Assembly (NCBI RefSeq): GCF_030269925.1
Contig: NC_085124.1
Span: 11,594,001-11,658,000, forward strand
DNA length: 64,000 nt
Direction: 5' to 3'
Origin: Bombyx mori
Lineage: Eukaryota > Arthropoda > Insecta > Lepidoptera > Bombycidae
How positions within the stretch are numbered: position 1 is the stretch's first letter; each line of letters opens with the position of its first letter. Made by a program: the position numbers and the translations under genes. Shown in pieces: positions 19,111 to 31,083 of the stretch. The notes beneath the pieces were generated by a model. That model ran no database searches, was not told the origin of the DNA, and worked only from the letters and a program-made list of their open reading frames with translations.

Positions 19111-20814
19111 CACAAATGGAGACAAAGAAAGTTTTTATTTAAGACGAACACAATAAGTATATAGAAAGAAGGAGAAAGTAACAAGAAACAGATAGTCCAA
19201 GCAACACAAGCAGTACACGAAACGAAAAGCAAAAATTATAAAAGGCGTAGAACATAAAAGATAATACGGGATGCGCGCTCGCAAGTCAGATTTCGACTGG
19301 TGGCGGTGGATCGGTAAAAATGCGACCGATGTACTAGCGAAATATATCGCCGCCGCTATACTGCAGTTATCGCCTGACTTTGCTTGTGAATATTATTTTG
19401 TTAAGTGTAAATAATGTTTTGTATGATTGTGTGATAAATGAATGTGTTGATATAAAATAAAGTATGTATGTGTTGTTGTGTAGTGTAATTATAATAAAAT
19501 ATTATAAAATAAATAAATATATGTGAGTCACCCACAGTGCGTTCTAATTTGAGGAATGAGATAGCCAATATGTGCAGCCGTAAAATTGAGATTTCATTCC
19601 CATTACTGAAATTCGATGGAGGCAATCGCGTTATGCTACCCTTTGTCTTCAGTACTTATTCTGACTATAAATGAGCACACATAAACAAACCAAGCAATAA
19701 AAAATCAGACCTGAATCTTTAACTAAGAACTGAAATTAATACAAATCCTAAATAGTCGATGCCGTATAAATGTATTTTCATATTATATATTGTCTTATAT
19801 TATTACTAAAACTAATTGTTGGGACTTCCTTTTCCTTATTCCTTCCTCAATCCCCTATCCACGCCATCTGTTGACACTACAAGAAAAACTACGCGCGTAT
19901 GAAAATGGCGCGAAGTGTGTAAAAAAAACTAAAACATGGTGCCGGTGCAAAAACAATAAAATTGTGATTTGTTGATCAATCAGCACATATAGCTCTCGAC
20001 ATTGAGAAAATTGAATAGTGCATCAACGAAATACAGAGTGAGTCCTAAATCTTATCCTTTTCTCAGTCCCAAAAATCTAAATTCAAAACACTAATATAAT
20101 ACAATGGATAAAAACAAACATCAGTTTTAAACAAAAAACACGACTATTAGTTTGAAATACAAAGCGCCTAAATTTATATTAGTTTCAGGCCGACCTTTCC
20201 GTCGTCAAGTGTTTTTGTCTCACCCCGAGCTTTGGGATTGCGTAAACAAAAGCTCTCTAACAAAGCTGTTGTACAATGAGCTTTAATAACTGAAGTTCCC
20301 TTTGATTCTATTCCCCAACTTTGATTGCCTTTCATAAAATCGTTATTGGGCTGAGAAAAAATATTTAGACCAAACTCCAGCTTGATCTCATTGTGCAAAG
20401 CAATTAAGTGGTGGAATTCTTTAAAGTGTAGTCCGCTGGTGTCCAGTTTATGACAGTAAAAAGGCCTAAGTTAAATGTGTTTTGAACAATTTATTGAAAT
20501 CGACCGGGAGAGTTCTACCACCGAGCGTCGGAGCTTCGTATGTGAATTTCACTCGTTTCTCGTGTTATCTCAGTCAAGATTAGCACCACCTCCACCTTCA
20601 TTCCATGAATATTGTTAAAGCTATTAAGGGGTTCTTCGGAAAACGAGCAATAGCGTTCCTTTTTCCTTTGCACCATCATACTACATTCGCCAACTAGCAC
20701 TTCCTAATTATAAGGTATTATGTAACCTAGCCTCCCCTATTTTTATCCAGAAACACCCATCCGTACCGAAAAGGAACATACGACCTTAACACCATAAAAA
20801 TTAGACGCATCGTT
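19111..20814. other. Unassigned AT-rich stretch
   Basis: Nothing recognisable. A GC-richer patch at 19265-19385 contains short inverted words but no defined element. Open frames are short. Confidence 0.35.
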
Positions 20815-20890
20815 GGACCTCTTGTAACCCAGCTCGAATATGTACCATCGCCTATTTCTGCCGCGAAACAGTCATGAGTACTTTGAAGGA
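20815..20890 (+). repeat. Decayed SINE fragment
   Basis: GGACCTCTTGTAACCCAGC and GCCTATTTCTGCCGCGAAAC match the SINE body at low identity. Confidence 0.45.
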
Positions 20891-20934
20891 TCGGACAGGC
20901 GTCGTACAATTAAGACTTGAATCTCGTCTTATAC

Positions 20935-21283
20935 GACCGCGACGGGACAATCCAAAGCCGTCGTCGCCCGAAAAATGTCTTATCGAGTCCCCCGGATTCA
21001 CTCTTGGTGCTATTAGGCCTCTCAAGCACCCGTCACCGTCCTCGTCGAACTCGCCAACTACGACGAAGAGTTCGACGAGTAATCCATAGACACAGCCAAC
21101 TGAGTTTCTCGCCGGATCTTCTCAGTGGGTCGCGATTCCGATCCGGTGGTAGATTTTGCGAAGCACTACTCTTGCTAGGGCTAGTGTTAGCAAATTCTCT
21201 CAGATTGAGTTCATGAGCTCACCTACCCGTCTGGGCGTAGCTGAAATTTTAATAGACTCTTGGCTACCAGCGAATATGTAGGG
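20935..21283 (+). mobile_element. LINE B 3' end
   Basis: It matches the last codons of ORF2 (frame broken), then AACTGAGTTTCTCGCCGGAT with the 3' UTR hairpin, GATCCGGTGGTAG, and an eroded terminus ending TAGGGAAAAAAA. Confidence 0.7.
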
Positions 21284-22433
21284 AAAAAAACTTGAATCTC
21301 GTGTTTCTCGTCCATAATACTGCGATCTCTATCTATCATAAAAAGAAAAGGTTTGTTATTTTCTGTTTCTACTTTTTCCTGTTCTTTAAATTGGTTCTAA
21401 TTGATTAGTTTTTTATAAGACCGAATTAAACTGATTAAAGATGCTAATTGAGTGACTCACACGGGCATCATTTGCAAACAAACCGACTACGTGATCTTTT
21501 AATGGTACCGTTAATATAATATGCTAATAATATTATCTCTAATATTTACTAGGTACATACGTGTAACGTTTTACTATCAATATTGTTTGAACCGCATCGC
21601 TAGAACATACTCGCACGACCCACGAGGGTAATCAAATATGCATCATAGTTTATTATCAGATTCACCGCAACCCTTGTTAGTTCAACGACCCCAATCCGTA
21701 TCGTTAATCGGGTAATACCAGTCAATACCACAGTCTAATTATCTCACGAACGAACCCAATTAATAAAACAAACAACTACATAAACACGTACACTCATCGC
21801 CAACCGATCCACTTAATCTGATTTAACTTTTTAATTCAAACTTTTTCACCATTACTCCCGATACGGCTGAGTTTTGAGATTTAATGTGGGTGCGCGCCCA
21901 ATTTGCAGTAATGCGAGTATTTTATGGCGTAGGCGAGAACCGGAATGAGGATTATACAGGCTTTTGCTGGTTAAAATGAGTTTTTGTACGATAAAAATAC
22001 GGTTTTCGCTTAAAATTGTGGAGTGGTGTGGTAATGAAGTCGGAATTATATGTACGCCTTTTGTTTAACTTCTTGTCTTCATAGACAAGAACCATCATTC
22101 GTTTATACCACGGCGATTACCGATTATCCAAACGGCTTTCCTCTGTAGTGAAACAGAAAGTGGCATGATGATATCTTAATTGATTGCTCTGAAAGAAAAT
22201 GTTAAAATTCGGATCCATTTCCGTAATATGAACCTGTATTGGCCTCTGAACCTCACGTGCTTTTTAAAGTGTTAAAATACTGATCGTACATGAGCTTTTT
22301 CTTTAAATCTTCTTCATATAATTGAGATTTCGAATTCAAGTTCAATAATGGTAACCATTTAACAGTAAATGAGATCTAGTGGTTTATAAGCATCTTGATT
22401 TTAATCGTGTCGTAAAGTAAAAATAGCAAATAA
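21284..22433. other. Unassigned AT-rich stretch
   Basis: No gene or repeat recognised. Confidence 0.4.
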
Positions 22434-22575
22434 TTTTTAATAAATTTGAATTAAAAATAGGGTAAGAAAGAATGATTTTATTGTAAAAAAAGCATGGGGT
22501 GCATGGTATCAGTAGTTATAGATATTTTATAAACAGATATGATTAGAAGGGTTATTTTGATAATATTCTGAAAAG
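22434..22575 (+). repeat. Interspersed repeat D, copy 2
   Basis: It matches 4441-4581 (GGGGTGCATGGTATCAGTAG, AGAAGGGTTATTTTGATAAT). Confidence 0.7.
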
Positions 22576-22791
22576 CACGCCACGCTTTTTTTAAACTATT
22601 ATTTATTCAATTTAGTCTCGCGATATTCATTTATTATAATTTAGGACTTTTCAAATACTTTACAGTTTTCATGCTAACGGAAGACTTAAAGTGTCATTGG
22701 TCGACATTTTAATTTTATGCTAACTACCGTCAAAACAGTTTTATGAATAAAATTAAATAGTTAACTTAAATTACGACTCCCGTATACAATA

Positions 22792-23012
22792 CAAGCGACA
22801 CGCCCTCGCTTCGCTTCGAAAACTGTAATTTATTATTGATTTCTCTATTATTTAATGGATGTTATTATAATATAAACCTTCCTCTTTAATCACTCTATCT
22901 ATTAAAAAAAACGGCATCAAAATCCGTTGCGTAGCTTTAAAGATTTAAGCATGCATAGGGACAGACAGATATAGGGACAGAGAAAGCGACTTTGTTTTAT
23001 ACTATGTAGTGA
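22792..23012 (-). mobile_element. Non-autonomous Helitron, family shared with 58218
   Basis: On the minus strand it starts TCACTACATAGTATAAAAC and contains AAAGTCGCTTTCTCTGTCCC. It ends AGGGCGTGTCGCTTG, where the terminal CTAG has mutated to CTTG. Confidence 0.72.
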
Positions 23013-23989
23013 TACTGAAGGAAATACCAGACTTTGAATGATCCCACCGGCAATGTTATCGAGGCGCAAATCTTTAACACATCTCTCAAAAATTACGTGA
23101 ACAAAGTGTTGATGTTTGCGCACTGGGGACCTAATATACCCTCCAAAGCACCGAAAGTGCCGATGGAGGGTCGATCCGGCCTCGAAAAACTGTAATCGTT
23201 CCCAGAGGAGGGGAGCCCGTCGTTCTAATGCGAAAGCTCCTTGCTTCTAACAGAGAGAGAGTCGGGTAGTTGCCAAAAATTTTCCTTCAATATTTTATGT
23301 ACAAAATTTTCCCTGTCCAATTAATATGCATTTTAATTTTAACACCGTTCCGAGTAAGAAAAAACTGTGGATCTTGTTTTTAGAGTTCTATAGCGAAATT
23401 TCGTCTGCCCCCCTCTACCATGGTTTCACGAAAATCCAAATGAGATCTTACTAGTATAATGGAGAAGTTCCATGGGTACAAACAATAGACTTAGACGAAA
23501 AGTATTCGAACCTCATAAAAAAACGGGTATCGGAATGTAGATAAACTTATTTCCAGAAGTCCAACGCCGCATAATAGTAACACGGACATATCATGTCAAT
23601 GACGAAAGCAAAAGTCGATCTTTTAAAAATTGAGTCTTGGAAAGACCTTGGAAAGCCTTAAGCTTTCAACGATCTTTAATAAAATTCTTAAAAATATTTT
23701 CCAGTAGACTTCACTAAAGATCTCTACTTTATTAGGGATAATTTAAATAAAAAAAAACCCTAACAAAGCCTTTCAATGAAGAAACTGAGGAACAAGAATA
23801 GTTCCGTGATAATAACTGCCCATTGTGTTTTCGAAAGAAGTCTCTCTCTCTTGACTGAATGAAAATGAGTATAATTAAAATTATATCTACCGAACTAAAT
23901 CAAAATTTATAAGTATAGAAATATGTCATATGATATCAGATGAATACTGAATTAACATCTGTAATAAATTAAGAAGTTGTTGTATATTA
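23013..23989. other. Unassigned stretch
   Basis: Nothing recognised. A moderately GC-rich patch at 23110-23270 is unique in this window. Confidence 0.35.
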
Positions 23990-24371
23990 GGTATAATATT
24001 GGGTATAAATACTCGTTACTACCATACAAACTGTTATCCTATGACTATCAGAATATTTAATAAGATACCAAACAGCATAAGAGATCTTCCACTAACTCAA
24101 TTTAAAAGAAAATTATATTTATGGCTAATAGACAAGGCTTATTATAGTGTGCAAGAATTTTTAAATGATAAGTGTTGTACATAATAAAATATTAGAATAA
24201 GAAGTGATAGAATGTAAAAATAGATAGATTTAGTAAATTTTGTGTTATAATTAATATAAAAATAAATTAAATTTTCGCATGCCTAAACAGGCGAAATATA
24301 TGAAGCTATGTCCTATATCTTGTAAACTATATTTCTGGCGAATAAAGATTTTCTTTCTTTCTTTCTTTCTA
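23990..24371 (+). pseudogene. LINE ORF2 C-terminal fragment with (CTTT)n 3' end
   Basis: A 61-codon frame reads MTIRIFNKIPNSIRDLP, then LTQFKRKLYLWLIDKAYYSV and QEFL before a stop at 24184. The pattern IFN.IP..IR.LPL..FKRKL..WL..KAYYSV.EFL is characteristic of the last ~60 residues of a common insect LINE reverse transcriptase. The 3' UTR ends CTGGCGAATAAAGATTTT followed by TTTC repeats, a typical microsatellite-like LINE end. The upstream part is missing, so this is a 5'-truncated insertion. Confidence 0.65.
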
Positions 24372-26369
24372 TAATATACAGAAAAAGCACGGATTGCAAC
24401 ATTTCCAACACACAGTTCCAACTAGATAGAAGACATAATAATGCTTTAAATTTTAAATATAAACCTTTATGGAGCCCTTAAGTATGAGTGTGATCCAAAA
24501 CGTTATTGTTTTGATTTTGATAAATAAATGTACATGTTTACATATATTTGTTGGTATCATTCAATAATACACGTGAAAATCAAAATTGTTTTTTTTGTTT
24601 AGCTGGGTCTACACAGGCCCTTTTAAATTCGTCATGACTTTACCGTATCATATTAATGGTTTAACTAAATAGCTCGATATAGGTACATTACATACACCAG
24701 AACCACCATAGCGAACCGCAGAATTCCATGTAACAACCACAGAGTGTATGAAACATTCCAATCATCACTCGTGCTGATGCTGACATATTCCGTTTCCGGT
24801 AGGCGGTCAATTTTATGTCAATTTTATTGTTGGCATAAAACTTTTACAGTTCCGCCATAAAATCGCGATCCTTTCAGACAATGTGATTCAATGGAGTAAT
24901 TTTGATTACACGCTGACCCGTGTTTATGATTCGAAATAGAAGTCAATGGGTCGATCATTTCCGTTCTTAGGTACCTTTATTTACGGTTCTTTTAAATTCA
25001 CACATTAAAATACGTAGTTGATTTTGACAGGAACATTTAACCAAAAGAATTAGCCCAAAAAATTAAATAGAGCCAAGATAACGAATGTGCATGTACACAA
25101 TGAAAATAAAATGAAAAAAACACCATCGTGCTGACAAAGAACGTAATGTCACAATATAAAAAATATTTATATATATTTAAAAAAAGCATCCGCAAACAAC
25201 ACTCAAATTACTGACGATTTCGTTTGTGAAATATTCCAAGATTGACCCTCGTTGAAAAGGAATTGCTGTCAAAAAAATATAATAACACCGAAAACGGTTT
25301 TCCAGCAATAAATCTTGTAAAGAAAGTCAAGAAATGAAAGTCTCATTTTGAACGGTCAACGAACGCGTCGAGACGAGGGGCAATTTCGACTTGAGGAACA
25401 ATAGCCTTCGCTTACAATGTCTACACAAAACGTTTTGCATACATTGGTATATATATCTAAAAAGACTTTTCTATCCTAAGTTCTAAAATGATGACGTATG
25501 CTTTAATATTATTAATAAGTTTATTTTCAAAATAGATAAAAAAATTCCGTTCAAAAATACGAAATCACAAAAGAGAAATACATTCCTAATCTGCTATTAG
25601 ATTTTTGGTAAAAGTAAATATTGGTCGTGTGCATCAATGAATATGGGGTATATTTTGTTCTTAGTCACCAAACGAGCGCTTATTAAAGATGCAAATTATG
25701 TTATTTTCTCCAAAGAATACATTATGATGAAAGATGATGCTTCAAAGTAACTCACCCTCAAATGCAATTGGGAGGGTTGCAGCTCAGAATTACTCGCTCT
25801 CTGCTTTTCTCGATATGACAAGGGGACGATAATGTTATCGCTGTCGTTAACTATACTCTGGGGTTTTCAAATACTGGGGTAAATGCATCTGGTGTGTTTG
25901 ATAGACTCTGAGTCCCCACGACAAATTAGTCATAGCAACATTAACAGAAAATGACATTTAATAAAAACCCAAACAATTTCAAACGTCAACCAATTAATAA
26001 CTGTATTTTCGTGGCCAACTCTTACTATATCTGATTCAACTATAAATCAGATCGCAAAACAAAATTATTGCTTGTAATATTTTTTTATTACGAACAAAAG
26101 TGATACACCCTTCGTAAACTTATCTAAATTTCCCCTTCAAATGCTGCCTTGAGCTCCATCCGAAGGTTGTGAATACGATAACAACATCTCGAGGGGAACA
26201 AAACTGTACGCAACAACGCCATAACGCCAACGTAAAGTTCCCATAAAAAACTGAATATTTCCGTACATTTATGAGTTCACGCTTCGGGACACGGTCATAT
26301 GGCACGCGGCTCCGCACTGGTCATAGAAAATTTATATCGAAGCTTTCATGCGTGAAGGAAACGTTCCGA
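24372..26369. other. Unassigned AT-rich stretch
   Basis: I see no gene, RNA or shared repeat here. Confidence 0.4.
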
Positions 26370-26655
26370 GAAAAATTTGGGAGGAAAGCACCGATAATAT
26401 TTTTGGTGCCACATAACTTCCAGACTTTAAGAGGAGGTTCACATTTCGAAGCATTGTTTTTGTTCTAACTAGAATTAGTACCCCAAAGGGTGTCTGTCAC
26501 TTGATACTATTCTGTACCAATTTGAGAAAAGCACCTATAGTATTTTTGGTGACACATAACTTCCAGACTTTAAGAGGAGGTTCACATTTCGAAGCATTGT
26601 TTTTGTTCTAACTAGAATTGGTCTTGTAACCCAAAGGGTGTCATTTGATACTAGT
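26370..26655 (+). repeat. Tandem duplication, two ~143-bp copies
   Basis: AACTTCCAGACTTTAAGAGG, CATTTCGAAGCATTGTTTTT and the flanking words occur twice with a ~143-base period and few changes. No coding frame spans both. Confidence 0.85.
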
Positions 26656-27318
26656 CTTTTTGTATGTATTACAAGCTACTTGTTTACGATTGCAACCTCC
26701 TAGACTGCAGCACTTACAAGTTCTACTTAGGGTTGCCTATCAACACATTCTTATGAGTAATTAAAAGAATAAAATGACTTTGAAACATTACATCTGAATT
26801 GATTTCTAAGAATAGAACAGATTTCACCATAAGCAAAAACGTAAAGACCATTCCATTGCTTCCGATTTCAAATACAAAAAACGCATCATTGTTAATGAGT
26901 TTCAATCAATTCGTTTCTTTAGCTAAAAATATTTTATAAGATAAAAAAACTACAAAATAAATTTAACTATTGGAAATCGTATGCCTTATATTTTAATATA
27001 AACTTAGGGAACTCGAGAAATTGCACTTGCCGCATATTGTGTTAATTATCTTTAATACCTACCTAGCTAAACGAGAATACGTCTCACCTGATATTCAGTG
27101 ATCAACTTCGTTTACGATCCTCAGCAAGCCGCTCCCTACTTTCTCATCAAACTTTCTCCAGATTAGACAAACAAAACGAATAAAGAGATAGATACAAACC
27201 TCTTTTTTTGTTTTTTTTTTTAATTTAAAGGAACGGTTTGAAAAGAAAAATACTATGGACCTTTAAGAGTCGTAAACTTGTCTGAATCGAATTGTTTAAT
27301 TAAAACTGTCGCTTGTGG
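26656..27318. other. Unassigned AT-rich stretch
   Basis: Nothing recognised. Confidence 0.4.
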
Positions 27319-27375
27319 TTTTTTTTTATGTTTGAGAGGTGGCCCAGTTTTACCAGGGCAGGTGGGTGAGCGCTT
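27319..27375 (-). mobile_element. LINE A extreme 3' end
   Basis: GGTGGCCCAGTTTTACCAGG and GCAGGTGGGTGAGCG match the terminal ~55 bases of LINE A in reverse. Confidence 0.55.
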
Positions 27376-27513
27376 GATTTTCTTGTCCAACTCAATCTAT
27401 CTGCGGTTCTTACCTGTAACAATACAAATTAATAGGAATTAACATACCGGTCATCATTACATTGAACAAGCCCAGACTGCGTAAAGCATGCGTCCTGTTC
27501 GAAGGGTCTAAGA

Positions 27514-27631
27514 TTTTTTTATTTTTTTTATTGCAGTATAGGTAGACGAGCATACGGCCCACCTGATGGTGAGTGGTTACCGTCGCTCATGGACGTCAGC
27601 AATGCCAGGGGCAGAGCCAAGCCGCTGCCTA
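27514..27631 (-). mobile_element. LINE C 3' tail
   Basis: On the minus strand: GGCTTGGCTCTGCCCCTGGC, the CAGGTGGGCCGTATGCTCG tail and an A/T-rich end. Confidence 0.75.
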
Positions 27632-27714
27632 AAACAGAATTACAGATCTACAACAGAATTGTAAATGTGACCTCACGTCTCAAGGTGACTGGCGGCATTC
27701 ACGTTATGAAGTTT

Positions 27715-27796
27715 GCATGGGTAGGTACCACCGCTCTGCCTATTTCTGCTGTGAATCAGTAATGCGTTTCGGCTTGAAGGGTGGAGCAGCCGTTTT
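27715..27796 (+). mobile_element. SINE body fragment, plus strand
   Basis: GGGTAGGTACCACCGCTCTG through GAAGGGTGGAGCAGCCG is a piece of the SINE body ending abruptly where an inverted SINE part begins. Confidence 0.7.
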
Positions 27797-28100
27797 ACCT
27801 ACCCGCGCGGACTCACACGAGGTCCTAGCACCAGTAATTACGCAAATTATAATTTTGCGGGTTTGATTTTAATTACACGATGCTATTCCTTCACCGTGGA
27901 AGACAATCGTGAACATTTGTTGAGTACGTATTTCATTAGAAAAATGGTACCCGCCCGAGATTCGAACACCGGTGCATCGCTCAAGACGAATGCACCGGAC
28001 ATCTTATCCTTTAGGCCACGACGACTTCAAAATGGGCTCCGGTAACCGCTTAACACCAGGTGGGCCGTGAGCTCGTCAACCAATCTAAGCAATAAAAATA
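27797..28100. mobile_element. SINE with inverted 5' half (twin-priming-like)
   Basis: From 27797 to ~28027 the SINE 5' portion is in reverse orientation. It contains the body start (CCTAGCACCAGTAATTACGC), the central segment and the tRNA-like head, with B box GATTCGAACACCGG and A box region TTTAGGCCACGACGAC as read on plus. From ~28028 the SINE 3' tail follows in forward orientation, ending in AGCAATAAAAA. The middle is deleted. This is the pattern expected from twin priming during reverse transcription. Confidence 0.65.
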
Positions 28101-28102
28101 TG

Positions 28103-28188
28103 CTAACAGCTGTCCGAACGCCCCCGAAGAAAGCCCAACAGCTTAAGATCAGGTTCCTCGCGAATGAATCTACTACCGGATCAGAATC
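28103..28188 (-). mobile_element. LINE A 3' UTR fragment
   Basis: GCTAACAGCTGTCCGAACGC and CGCGAATGAATCTACTACCG match the LINE A 3' UTR in reverse; both ends are truncated. Confidence 0.65.
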
Positions 28189-28236
28189 AAAAACTACCAC
28201 AACCTCATAATCGCTTTATACTACGTCCTATTTATA

Positions 28237-28554
28237 TGTGGCGGGTAGCGCTTGGGGTCACACATCTCCGGCGTGGCAGCTCTGCATCACATGGACTACG
28301 CACGACACGCACGCAACATTCAAGCTCAGTCTCGACTCACCGCAGACTTCGAGCAGCACTGGCGACAATCACGCAGCATTCAGCTCAGTTTCGACTCACT
28401 GCAAACTTCGAGCAGCACTGGCGACACGCACGCAGCATTCAAGCTCAGCCTCGACTCACCGCAGGCTTCGAGCAGCACTGGCCCTTGCAAGCTAATCTCA
28501 GCACGGACAACGCTAACTAAAAATGACACGACCTCCAGTCTCGGAGGGGAGTGA
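28237..28554 (+). repeat. Region with 60-bp tandem repeats and a polypurine tract (LTR-element internal part?)
   Basis: Three copies of a ~60-base unit (starting 28317, 28377 and 28436; core TTCGAGCAGCACTGG) are followed by GGAGGGGAGTGA directly before TGTGGCGGGTAGC at 28555. The same 13 bases also begin this region at 28237. A purine tract next to TG is what precedes a 3' LTR. All three forward frames stay open for 85-118 codons because the period is a multiple of three, so none is trusted as coding. Confidence 0.5.
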
Positions 28555-28740
28555 TGTGGCGGGTAGCCATCATACAACGCAAGATAATTGACAGATGCCT
28601 GAATCTCGCTTACGACATTTTCAAGATAAAGCGCATATATACAAGTTCCGAACAACAACATTAGGACCGTCGGTCTACCGAGCAATATCATCCGCTCGGT
28701 GGAAGATCTTTCCTTCCGTCGTATATTTCCCAAATATATA
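28555..28740 (+). repeat. LTR-like block, copy 1
   Basis: It starts TGTGGCGGGTAGCCATCATA and is shared with 30462-30850 (TGACAGATGCCTGAATCTCG, ACCGTCGGTCTACCGAGC). Similarity fades after about 28735, so the true 3' end is unclear. Confidence 0.5.
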
Positions 28741-29019
28741 CCACAGTGAGGAACTAAGTGGAAAGCGAACAACATATGTCCTTTCATCTTCAGAGCAGTT
28801 AGTGAGTTCAGTAACAAAGTTTGCATGACCCGGAGATATTTACTGTGCCTTACTTATCATCTTGTTAATTTCAAACAGCTCTTCTGCTAATTTAAAGCCA
28901 TAGTGTTCGTATATGAACAGTGGTTAACAGTTCGGCGATACTCTTGTATGTTCAATAAGTGGCATTTTTTCCTTTCCATGCAATCAATCGCGCGGACTAT
29001 GAGCAGATGATAATATTGA

Positions 29020-29279
29020 TTATAATTTGCGTAATTACTGGTGGTAGGACCTTTTGTGAATCCGCACGAGTAGGTCCCACCACCCTGCCTATTTCTGCCG
29101 TGAAGCAGCAATGCGTTTCGGTTTGAAGGGTGGGGCAGCCGTTGTAACTATACTGAGACCTTAGAACTCTTTTCTCAAAGTGGGTTGCGGATTTACATTG
29201 TAGATGTCTATGGGCTCAAATAACCACTTAACACCAGGTGGGCTGTGAGCTCGTCTACCCATATAAGCAATAAAAAAAA
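29020..29279 (+). mobile_element. SINE, plus strand, with part of the central segment
   Basis: TTATAATTTGCGTAATTACTGG joins the central segment to the body; the tail ends CATATAAGCAATAAAAAAAAG. The head is missing. Confidence 0.88.
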
Positions 29280-30457
29280 GATGAGTTGTAGACGTGTTAG
29301 TGTGTACGCCAATACGTGCCATAATATTAAACAGTAAACGATCTCTTTTATTGATTAAATTTTATGCACTAAATATGCTATGATAGAACCACAGTGTTTT
29401 ACAGCAATCGGTGATCTACCCGAATCTGGCATTCAGACTTTAATAAAAAGAATTACCGTTCAACAAAACGTGCCTATAACAAAATGAGATTTATTCCAGG
29501 GGCACAGAGTACATAATATATTTTGTTTGAAAACATATTGCTGGATAAATTCGATCCGAGACCCTATTCGAAGCGAATTCGATAAAGCACATTAGCATAA
29601 ATTGTCAGCCGACGTCTTTGAAGTTTTTTTTTTTTCTGAATACATCAACTTTAAATCCGAAACATAAAAAAAAACGATTTAATAAAAACTAATAATAGAT
29701 TTACACGACATAAAAAACTCTAAATAAAAAAAAAATTAGAAAACAATATTAAACCAGTTAAAGTAACTGGAAAACTTAAACTGAGCTTAGAGTTCTGTCT
29801 CAATGAACACGAAACGAATACTTATAACTAAGCTTTAGCGTCACTAGTGTATTTTAACAAAAAGCTCGCAACGGAAAGCTTTTAACCTTGGACAAAAACA
29901 AAGACCTCTTTAAATGTCAACCTTGCGCTCTAGACAGCTGAAAACAAATCGCAAAGTGAACTTTAGTGCGCTAGGCACAAGGTCTAGATTAAGAAAAACG
30001 AGTCATGAAACGTGATCGATTACAAATTGTTTCAGCGTATACATACAAACAGTAGCAGAAGGCTGTTTTCATTATCCCGATGTCGAGAGTTAAACTGAAT
30101 TAAACGCTACCAGCATAGTCTTAGAGTCGCAAATAGACAACACATTGAAAAAGGGGGTGAGGTCAAATGCAAACTTTACCCTGCAAAGGGAAACTGCCAT
30201 TACCGCATTTTATAGGCTCGAGATAAGCACCGCTCGTTGTAATTTTGTGCAGTAATTACTGAAGTTAAGTCTTATTTTATCTTTTGTTTAGGGTTTTTAT
30301 TTACCTTCTGCGCGTCATACAATAGAGAGGTACCTATCAATGCTTCTGGTTCTATGCTTTAATATTTAAAGCTCTAGAGATTTATAAGTGAGTAAACTTT
30401 CACTAAAATATTAGTATTTGAAATAATACATATTTATTTACAATTAGACATATGCTA
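29280..30457. other. Unassigned AT-rich stretch
   Basis: Nothing recognised. Confidence 0.4.
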
Positions 30458-30461
30458 ACAT

Positions 30462-31079
30462 TGCGGCGGGTGGCCATCATACAACACAAGATATTTGACA
30501 GATGCCTGAATCTCGCTTACGACATTTTCAAGATAAGCATAAGTTTGCTAAGCTTAATATGTACAAGTTCCGAACAACAACATTTTTTTTCCTACCTAAA
30601 CTGATAGCCTTGAAAGGCTATTTCAGCGTAACCTTAACTAGTAGGTGAGCTCACGGGGCTCAAATTGGAGTGATGCTAACACTGACCCTAGCAAGAGCAG
30701 TGCTTCGCAGAATCTACCACCGGATCGGAAACGCGACCCACTGAGAAGATTCGGCGAGAAACTCAGTGGGTCAACAACATTCGGACCGTCGGTCTAACGA
30801 GCAATATCACCCGCTTGATGGAAGGTCTTCCTTTTATCGTATACCTCCACAACATGTACAAGTTCTGTACGCGATTTTCATTTTTTACGTTAAGACAGTT
30901 ATGCGATTGCAAAACTCATTTCAAATTGCGATTACTTAGCTCCTTTTATGCCGCTGTCCTCTTGAGACATCAGGCCGAAGTCTTAGATGTATTGAAATAA
31001 CGAGTATGCTGCTCCTCATTTTATAACTTCGCGACAAAGTCAGATAAGTCAGAGTGGCAACAACCCTTGGGAGCTTGCA
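30462..31079 (+). mobile_element. LTR-like block, copy 2, candidate solo LTR interrupted by LINE B
   Basis: It begins TGCGGCGGGTGGCCATCAT and could end GAGCTTGCA, with ACAT at both flanks (30458-30461 and 31080-31083); a 4-bp duplication with TG...CA ends would fit a Gypsy-type LTR. Without the LINE it would be ~420 bp. The 3' half does not match copy 1, so the right boundary is tentative. Confidence 0.45.
30585..30771 (-). mobile_element. LINE B 3' end inserted in the LTR-like block
   Basis: On the minus strand: CCCACTGAGTTTCTCGCCG, the hairpin, the downstream 3' UTR and the end GGTAGGAAAAAAA. It is flanked by a clean 10-bp target duplication, CAACAACATT (30575-30584 and 30772-30781). The short length shows strong 5' truncation. 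Confidence 0.85.
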
Positions 31080-31083
31080 ACAT

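Noticed and set aside
24344..24371. (CTTT)n as an independent microsatellite
   Set aside because: It is the normal 3' end of the LINE fragment immediately upstream.
28164..28554. Overlapping proteins encoded in all three frames
   Set aside because: The 60-bp repeat period keeps every frame open; this alone explains the frames.
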